Assembly (NCBI GenBank): GCA_003450815.1
Contig: DMES01000024.1
Coordinates: 1-52,363, forward strand
From: Elusimicrobiota bacterium
Lineage (GTDB): Bacteria > Elusimicrobiota > Elusimicrobia > Elusimicrobiales > UBA9959
DNA length: 52,363 bases
Direction of reading: 5' to 3'
The first letter of the stretch is position 1. The number at the start of each line of letters is the position of its first letter. The notes under the pieces were generated by a model. That model ran no database searches, was not told the DNA's origin, and saw only the letters and a list, made by a program, of their open reading frames with translations. This document shows, one piece after another, positions 47,524 through 52,363 of this stretch. The translations under genes and the position numbers were made by a program.

Positions 47524-47675
47524 GCAGGGTATAGGTTATAGGGTGTAGGGTATAGGGTTCGGAGAAGAGCTGAAAGAAGAGCAAATTTATGAAATTTCCG
47601 AATGGTCTAAAAAATGTTTTTAAGTTTGTCTTCTCCCCTACCCCCTATACCCTACCCCCTACACCCCACACCCTG
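47524..47675 (+). repeat. GGGTATA/CCCTATA element 14, start-enclosing
   Basis: G-rich arm 47526-47558 (GGGTATA, GGGTGTA), start codon at 47589, C-rich arm 47636-47674 (CCCCTACCCCCTATACCC, CCCCCTACACCCC). The C-rich arm encodes SPTPYTLPPTPHTL. Confidence 0.88.
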
Positions 47676-48218
47676 GCCTGCCCCCGCCGCAGGCGGGGGC
47701 AGGCTATGACCGAAGTTGTCCTGCTTTTTCCAATATTTATGATAATCGTTTTTATCACCGCCAAAATATTCGCCCTTCTGGTGCTGGTTCAAAAAATGGA
47801 AATCGGCTCGTATTACGCGGCCAGGCGCTGGCAGCTTGAGTCGCATCTGAACGCGGATTATGCCGGCTGGGACAATGGCACATTAAAGGCCGACATAGAG
47901 AAAAAAGTAAAAACCTATATGGGGTTTGATGATACAAAAGCAGGCGGGGCATATCAGTTCCTGAATCTGCGTTCGCTAACTTTGGATGTGGTGCGCACTC
48001 AGGTATGGAATGTGGTAACGCTTAAGGTTGAAACCAGCCCCGCCAGGATAAAGTTGTTATGCCTGTATCCGAAGCAAGCTATCTGCGCCTATCCTTACGG
48101 CGCGGAATGCAATAATGGCTATGATTATATCTGCGTGGGTGGCAAAAGCCTTGAAGTGATAAAATATGTGCCTAACCGCGATAGGCCCATCCAATTTGTC
48201 CTGCCGGGGCTGAAATAA
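47589..48218 (+). CDS. TadE-like pseudopilin
   Basis: The 209-residue product has the motif RRRRG/QAMTEVVLLFPIFMIIVFITA, with cleavage after Gly and Glu at +5. The extracytoplasmic tail has four cysteines (LLCLYPKQAICAYPYGAECNN, YICVGG). It pairs with the preceding TadG-like gene as minor pilins; a TadE also exists at 28345. Two repeats are coded into the leader: the CCCTATA arm (SPTPYTLPPTPHTL) and a GC-rich palindrome that encodes ACPRRRRGQA, spanning the cleavage site. Confidence 0.8.
   Translation: MKFPNGLKNVFKFVFSPTPYTLPPTPHTLACPRRRRGQAMTEVVLLFPIFMIIVFITAKIFALLVLVQKMEIGSYYAARRWQLESHLNADYAGWDNGTLKADIEKKVKTYMGFDDTKAGGAYQFLNLRSLTLDVVRTQVWNVVTLKVETSPARIKLLCLYPKQAICAYPYGAECNNGYDYICVGGKSLEVIKYVPNRDRPIQFVLPGLK
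47676..47704. repeat. Perfect 13-bp GC palindrome over the prepilin cleavage site
   Basis: GCCTGCCCCCGCC and GGCGGGGGCAGGC pair around GCA. It is in coding sequence and makes the RRRRG that prepilin peptidase would cut. Confidence 0.75.
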
Positions 48219-48381
48219 CAGGAAATCAATTACTGAGGCACCAAATCCTCTTGTATCGGAGGATTTGGGAGGGTGATTTTCCTTGCCAACTTCTTCGCCA
48301 TTTGCTAAAAAGTAATAGTGGAATAGAAAAAAGCGGTTCTTGAAAGCCAAATAACAATCATTGTAGTGTTTCCGATAAAAT

Positions 48382-49302
48382 ATGAAAAAAAATATTTTGG
48401 TCGTCGGTTCGGTTGCGCTGGATTCTGTGCAGACCATCCACGGGCGCACCAGCAAGGCTCTCGGGGGCTCGGCTGTGCATTTTTCAATTTCAGCTTCGCA
48501 GTTCGCGCCGGTAAGAATAGTGGGTGTGGTGGGCGAGGACTTCCCCTCCTCTTTCTGCCGGCTTATGAAGCGCCGCAATATAGATCTTGAGGGCATGCAG
48601 GTAATGCCTGGCAAGACTTTCCACTGGAGAGGCCGGTATGACAAAGATTTTAAAAATGCCATAACCATAGCCACGGAGCTTAATGTTTTTGAGCATTTTA
48701 AACCCAGTCTCAGTCCTTCGCATAGCAAATGCGGGGTGCTGTTTCTCGCGAACATTGACCCAGACCTGCAGTGGGATGTTCTCCGCCAAATGGACAGGCC
48801 GAGGCTTGTGGCCTGCGACACCATGAACTACTGGATAACCCTCAAAAAGAAATCCCTTGAAAAGCTTTTATCCAGGGTCAATCTTTTTTTTGTAAACGAA
48901 GAAGAAGCCCGCCAGCTTACGAAGGAGCATAATCTGATGACGGCCGCGAAGCTGCTCGCGAAAATGGGGCCGCAGATAGTGGTGATAAAAAGGGGAGACA
49001 GCGGCTCCATGCTGTTTTATGGCGGTGAAACGCTTTCAATCCCCGCTCAGCCGATAGAAAAAGTGGTGGACCCGACCGGCGCAGGAGACACTTTTGCCGG
49101 AGGGTTCGTTGGCTACCTGGCCGCGTCTCCCGACTGGCGCAATATTAATGTTTTAAAGCGCGCCATGGCCTACGGAACGGTGTTGTCTTCTTTCAGCGTG
49201 GAAAACTTCAGCGTCCGAAGGACGGAGAAGCTCTCCAAGTCCGATATAAGCGCCCGTTACAGAAAGTACGTTCAATCTCTTTCCATAGATTCCGATGACT
49301 GA
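48382..49302 (+). CDS. PfkB-family sugar/nucleoside kinase
   Basis: The 306-residue protein has the ribokinase fold. It starts ILVVGSVALDSVQTIHGRTSK, has the GGSAVHFS substrate motif, RIVGVVGEDFP, VNEEEARQLT and the catalytic signature DPTGAGDTFAGGF with the base Asp236. It phosphorylates a sugar, nucleoside or similar alcohol with ATP; the substrate cannot be told. The gene overlaps the downstream transporter by eight bases, so they are translationally coupled. It has no repeat element, unlike its upstream neighbours. Confidence 0.9.
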   Translation: MKKNILVVGSVALDSVQTIHGRTSKALGGSAVHFSISASQFAPVRIVGVVGEDFPSSFCRLMKRRNIDLEGMQVMPGKTFHWRGRYDKDFKNAITIATELNVFEHFKPSLSPSHSKCGVLFLANIDPDLQWDVLRQMDRPRLVACDTMNYWITLKKKSLEKLLSRVNLFFVNEEEARQLTKEHNLMTAAKLLAKMGPQIVVIKRGDSGSMLFYGGETLSIPAQPIEKVVDPTGAGDTFAGGFVGYLAASPDWRNINVLKRAMAYGTVLSSFSVENFSVRRTEKLSKSDISARYRKYVQSLSIDSDD

Positions 49303-49867
49303 ACATAACAACCTGTTTACGATAGCTGATACCACCGCCAACCCAGCGCCGCTAGGCCTGCTGGGTTTTGGCATGACCACGATACTGCTCAATCTGCACA
49401 ACGCCGGCTACTATGCCCTGGACACGATGATACTTGCCATGGGCATATGCATAGGCGGCCTGGCGCAGGTTATGGCCGGCGCCATGGAGTGGAAGAAGAA
49501 AAATACTTTCGGCACCACGGCTTTCACGCTTTACGGTTTTTTCTGGCTGTCCCTGGTAGCTCTGCTGGTGCTTCCCAGGCTTGGCCTTGGCGAGCCCGCT
49601 TCCCCGATATCCATGGGTTTCTATCTGCTGGTCTGGGGCCTGTTCACAACCTGTATGTTTATAGGCACACTTAAACTCAGCCGGGCGTTGCAGGTGGTTT
49701 TTCTGTCTTTGGCCATACTTTTTTTTATGCTGGCCTACGCCGATTTTTCCGGAACTTCCAAAACCCTGGCCGGCTACGAGGGGATTTTCTGCGGCCTTTC
49801 CGCGTGCTACGCTGCCATAGCGCAGATCCTCAACGAGGTCTATGGGCGCACTGTCCTTCCGCTATAA
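49295..49867 (+). CDS. satP: Acetate/succinate transporter, SatP (YaaH) family
   Basis: The 190-residue protein has six transmembrane helices and the family hallmark NPAPLGLLGFGMTTILLNLHNAG near its start. AMGICIGGLAQVMAGAMEWKKKNTFG and GFFWLSLVALL follow. SatP/YaaH proteins move acetate and related short carboxylates across the inner membrane with protons. It shares an overlap with the PfkB kinase gene; a metabolic link between the two is not obvious. Confidence 0.9.
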   Translation: MTEHNNLFTIADTTANPAPLGLLGFGMTTILLNLHNAGYYALDTMILAMGICIGGLAQVMAGAMEWKKKNTFGTTAFTLYGFFWLSLVALLVLPRLGLGEPASPISMGFYLLVWGLFTTCMFIGTLKLSRALQVVFLSLAILFFMLAYADFSGTSKTLAGYEGIFCGLSACYAAIAQILNEVYGRTVLPL

Positions 49868-49908
49868 ACTCCGCCAGCAATCATAAAAGATCCATAGATA
49901 GTCCTTTG

Positions 49909-50008
49909 AACCCGATATAACCTCAAAAAGGTGCCTGGCATCTTTTTGGGGAGGATCACAGCTTTATTGCGGCCTATGTCCATGTAGGTCTAAAAACATT
50001 ATCGGGTT
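49909..50008 (+). repeat. Nested inverted repeats between satP and a secreted protein
   Basis: AACCCGATA (49909-49917) pairs with TATCGGGTT (50000-50008). Inside lies a hairpin 49921-49951, CCTCAAAAAG/CTTTTTGGGG enclosing GTGC/GCAT-type pairs around a CTG loop. It may terminate the satP transcript or be a structured 5' region. Nothing else is recognisable in 49868-50094. Confidence 0.5.
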
Positions 50009-50094
50009 AGGCCTTTCGCTTCTATTAGAGATCCCTCATTATCGGCTATCATTATGCGTAGTGGTTGGAGGAAGCTTTATAAAGGAGCGTAAAG

Positions 50095-50640
50095 ATGAAA
50101 AGAATTATTGCAATAGCGGCATTGGTTATATTCGGATGCGTGTCTGTGAAAGCTTCGGGGTATCCTTACGATTATACTTTCCAGAACGCGCGGGTTGTTT
50201 CTGTGGGACCGGCCATAGTGGTTAAGGTTGAAAGCGGCATGATGAGCACGCTGGTAATAGGATACAAACGCAGCGGCATGCTTGGCGGTTCCGACAGCAT
50301 AAGCGCGGTGGTCAGGACCACTTATTCCAACTATAACGGGAATGTCAATACAGTAGAGCGTGTTATTCAGATACCGAAAGAATGGCATGGCACTGGATAT
50401 ATGACCCCGGAGATGAGCCCGTATGACTTCGTCGCGGGTGGTGACAGCTGCAGGGAAATAATAAGAATAGAGCTTGCCTTCTTCAACGGTCCTAAGTGGG
50501 ATTCCAATTATGGCGCTAATTATGCGGTTGAAAAGAACGATTTCTACCAGAAAGCGGCCACCTTCCGGTCCGAGCACGGCGGCGGGCCCAACATAGACCT
50601 GTACTGCTGGGACTTTATAGTGGGCCAGATGCGCAAGTAA
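50095..50640 (+). CDS. Small secreted protein of unknown function
   Basis: The 181-residue product has a signal peptide (about 1-21, ending VSVKAS). The mature chain is beta-rich with Gly and aromatic residues (YPYDYTFQNARVVSVG, VVKVESGMMSTLVIGYKRSG, VVRTTYSNYNGN). Two cysteines (CREIIRIEL, LYCWDFIVG) could form a disulfide. I recognise no family. AAAGGAGCG precedes the ATG by eight bases. It is monocistronic, ending at a strong terminator. Confidence 0.7.
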   Translation: MKRIIAIAALVIFGCVSVKASGYPYDYTFQNARVVSVGPAIVVKVESGMMSTLVIGYKRSGMLGGSDSISAVVRTTYSNYNGNVNTVERVIQIPKEWHGTGYMTPEMSPYDFVAGGDSCREIIRIELAFFNGPKWDSNYGANYAVEKNDFYQKAATFRSEHGGGPNIDLYCWDFIVGQMRK

Positions 50641-50667
50641 CCCCTCGGTTCCCGAACTACACAAAAT

Positions 50668-50703
50668 AAACCGGGCGTCCGTTTTAGGGACGCCCGGTTT
50701 TAC
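50668..50703. terminator. Bidirectional terminator between convergent genes
   Basis: The 13-bp stem AAACCGGGCGTCC/GGACGCCCGGTTT (50668-50680/50688-50700) is flanked by T and A runs on both sides and serves the genes ending at 50640 (+) and 50738 (-). ATCGCTATTCGC at 50713-50724 is a GCGAATA-family fragment. Confidence 0.88.
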
Positions 50704-50737
50704 TATTGGCTGATCGCTATTCGCTTTTTGTGGGTAT

Positions 50738-51583
50738 TTAGAAATCAAACAGTTTCACCACGCGGCTCTCTATGCCGAACATCGCGGAATTCCTGGTTTT
50801 CTCACAAGTCTCGTAAGCGCTGACAGAGGACATTGTTAAAGAGATCAGCTGGTAAAAAGCCGCCAGTTCCACGGCGTCGGCGCGCAGAACGGTCATCCTT
50901 CTCCATGTTATGGCCCCGGAAGCGATCATCTCCGCCTGGTACCCCCTCAGTTTGTCATTAAGTCCGTGCGGCATTATTTCAGCCCGTGGGAACTCCAGTA
51001 TTGCGTTCTCTCCAAATGATTTAAAGGAATCATTCCTGATCCTTTTCACCAGCCCGGCTTTGGCGAAATCAGCCAGAATTTTGGCCGCTGCGGGTTTTTT
51101 TAAGCCCGCAGTTTTCGAAAGGGCTTCGCAGGACCACGCTTCAGAACCGTTTACAAGGACAATATAAGAGAGGTAGTGCCCATAGCTTGAAAGTATTACA
51201 ACTGCCTGCTCCACGGTGATGGGCAGCCTTTTCATAAGCTTGTCCATTACCTTGTGCATAGGAGAAAGGCCCGGCGTCTCGGTCTTTACGGAGATAAAGG
51301 GCTCGAAAACAAAGCTGTAAGGTTCTTCGCCGGCCATGGTTTTTAGCCAGGTAGCGGCAAGTTTTCCTGCTGCGGGGCTTTTGGAGATAAATCTGAGCGC
51401 GAGGGAGATACGGCGCAGCTCTTCAGGCGAAGGCAGGGCCTCTCCCTGTTCGAAAAGCAGGTATTTCCTGTAGGAGAAAGTCAGTACCGGTTTCCCGCCG
51501 TTGTCGTGATAGAACCGATAAGCTGTAGGGAAGCCGGCCGCTTTACGAAAATCAATCAACGCTTCAGAAAAAATAGTTTCCAT
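50738..51583 (-). CDS. Putative helix-turn-helix regulator, lineage-specific
   Basis: The 281-residue soluble protein is helical. A segment SEAWSCEALSKTAGLKKPAA followed by KILADFAKAGLVKRIRNDSF (about 154-193) reads as a winged helix-turn-helix typical of MarR- or Rrf2-like DNA-binding domains. The N-terminal 110 residues (SYRKYLLFEQGEALPSPEEL) could be a dimerisation domain. I do not know the family. It is divergent from the final gene and could regulate it. No clear Shine-Dalgarno sequence precedes the start. Confidence 0.6.
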   Translation of the reverse strand: METIFSEALIDFRKAAGFPTAYRFYHDNGGKPVLTFSYRKYLLFEQGEALPSPEELRRISLALRFISKSPAAGKLAATWLKTMAGEEPYSFVFEPFISVKTETPGLSPMHKVMDKLMKRLPITVEQAVVILSSYGHYLSYIVLVNGSEAWSCEALSKTAGLKKPAAAKILADFAKAGLVKRIRNDSFKSFGENAILEFPRAEIMPHGLNDKLRGYQAEMIASGAITWRRMTVLRADAVELAAFYQLISLTMSSVSAYETCEKTRNSAMFGIESRVVKLFDF

Positions 51584-51804
51584 ACGTTTATTCTACCTTA
51601 AGCGTATTTATAGAACAATACCGTGGAAAACCTGCGTTAAAACGCTGTTTTGGTCCCGATCTGCAACGTAAGCCGATCGTCTCTGAAATTGGAACTTATG
51701 CCTCATGCGCGGCGGCGCGCAGGCTGGTATCATATCTGTATAGCAACCACGGTTCTGAGGCAGACGATAGAGGAGTGGCAAAAGACTAAAAGGAGATAAT
51801 ATAT

Positions 51805-52363
51805 ATGAAGAAAAACGCAATAAAAACGATGATGGTGCTGGTGGGCATAGCGTTGTGTGTTAGTGTGGCTAAGGCGGAGAAGTTCAATACTGAAGGTATG
51901 AAGGCGGTGGATATAGGCGATTTGCAGGCCTTAAATGCTTCCGAGTTCTATAAAAGCAGCGGTAATATCCCGGAGCCGAAAGTAGCGGCGGTTAAAGATA
52001 TCAATAAGGGTTATATCGCCGGGAACGAATCGTCTGCCGGCGTGTCTGTCAAGCCGATGGAGTGGGTCACCATCCCCGGAGGGAAGTTCACGATGGGAAC
52101 CGACAGTGGCGGAAAAGGTTTTGAAAACGCCAAGCCGATACATGAAGTTGCCATCAAAACCTTTGAGATGTCCAAAACAGATGTGACTGTGGAACAATAT
52201 GAGGAGTGTGTGATCAAGGGAGGTTGTACGGAACCGGCCACCGGCGACTACTGTAACTGGGGCGTGGCGGGCCGCCAGCTTCACCCGATCAACTGCGTGG
52301 ATTGGAATCAAGCGAGTGCGTACGCCAAATTCAAAGGCGGGAGACTGCCCAGCGAGTCCGAGT
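51805..52363 (+). CDS. Formylglycine-generating-enzyme (SUMF1)-like protein, 3' end missing
   Basis: The frame is open from an ATG with AAAGGAGAT upstream to the window edge (186 residues). A signal peptide (about 1-24, ending SVAKA) is followed by a linker (25-90). An FGE-sulfatase domain starts at about 91: MEWVTIPGGKFTMGTD, KPIHEVAIKTFEMSKTDVTV, PINCVDWNQASAYAKFKGGR, LPSESE. In true FGE a Cys pair activates sulfatases, but most secreted bacterial members have other or unknown roles; the active-site cysteines would lie past the window. It is divergent from the putative regulator at 50738. Confidence 0.82.
   Translation, partial: MKKNAIKTMMVLVGIALCVSVAKAEKFNTEGMKAVDIGDLQALNASEFYKSSGNIPEPKVAAVKDINKGYIAGNESSAGVSVKPMEWVTIPGGKFTMGTDSGGKGFENAKPIHEVAIKTFEMSKTDVTVEQYEECVIKGGCTEPATGDYCNWGVAGRQLHPINCVDWNQASAYAKFKGGRLPSESE

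Noticed and set aside
3486..47675. CRISPR array
   Set aside because: The repeats are degenerate 7-8 base tandems with complementary arms at many separate loci, without spacers of constant length or cas genes.
1..52363. tRNA or rRNA genes
   Set aside because: No cloverleaf with a T-loop GTTCGANNC or rRNA segments was found on either strand by eye.

Overview
The window looks like a chromosomal segment of an uncultured Gram-negative bacterium. An outer membrane is implied by a secretin, two outer-membrane beta-barrel-like proteins and a lipoprotein. The mix (PorV-like protein, large FlgD-type Ig repeat protein, Tad pilus genes, FtsX/EnvC/CtpA, LuxC/LuxE homologues) suggests Elusimicrobiota or a neighbouring candidate phylum. 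That assignment is inference only: there is no rRNA gene in the window, and I see no tRNA. Nearly all genes are on the + strand.

Layout. 1-986: an IS1634-type transposase gene cut by the window edge. 1173-2132 (-): a lipoprotein. 2287-7529: a GNAT acetyltransferase, a LuxE-like acyl-protein synthetase and a LuxC/PaaK-type fusion, probably one pathway for activating and reducing a carboxylic acid. 7530-9353: foldback DNA elements, a secreted ComEC-like metallo-hydrolase (-) and a candidate small RNA with its own promoter and terminator. 9354-11783: a PilZ protein, a membrane-anchored tyrosine phosphatase, a riboswitch-like leader and a secreted protein. 11915-15578: FtsX, an EnvC-like degenerate LytM protein and a CtpA protease. 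15659-23165: TsaD, a solute-binding-like protein without a signal peptide, a GAF-GGDEF diguanylate cyclase, an outer-membrane-type protein and a coiled-coil/propeller membrane protein. 23213-27539: a 1067-residue FlgD-Ig surface protein and a PorV-like protein. 27593-37189: a Tad (Flp) pilus locus with pilins, TadE, CpaB, a short secretin, a TadZ-TadA fusion ATPase, TadB, TadC and a TPR protein. 37320-45771: a signalling block of sensor, pseudo-receiver OmpR protein, CheY, histidine kinase, REC-kinase and NarL regulator. 46014-48218: a second set of pilin-like genes. 48382-52363: a PfkB kinase, an acetate transporter, a secreted protein, a possible regulator (-) and the start of a formylglycine-generating-enzyme-like protein.

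The most striking feature is not a gene. At least sixteen gene boundaries carry degenerate tandem repeats built from units such as GGGTATA and GGGTAGA, usually followed by the reverse complement (CCCTATA, CCCTCTA) around a centre like AAGGAATTCCTT. All have the G-rich arm first on the coding strand. They occur in two layouts. In one, the C-rich arm ends a few bases before a start codon that lacks a Shine-Dalgarno sequence. In the other, the two arms flank the start codon, so the C-rich arm encodes the leader peptide of pilins and secreted proteins. Three other sequence families (CACAAGT, GCGAATA, GAGTTTA) use the same architecture, and two elements combine arms from different families. This is a candidate undescribed repeat system acting on, or tolerated by, translation initiation and leader peptides.

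In function the window links envelope and surface biology (Tad pilus, FlgD-Ig/PorV pair, FtsX-EnvC-CtpA) with c-di-GMP (GGDEF, PilZ) and two-component signalling.
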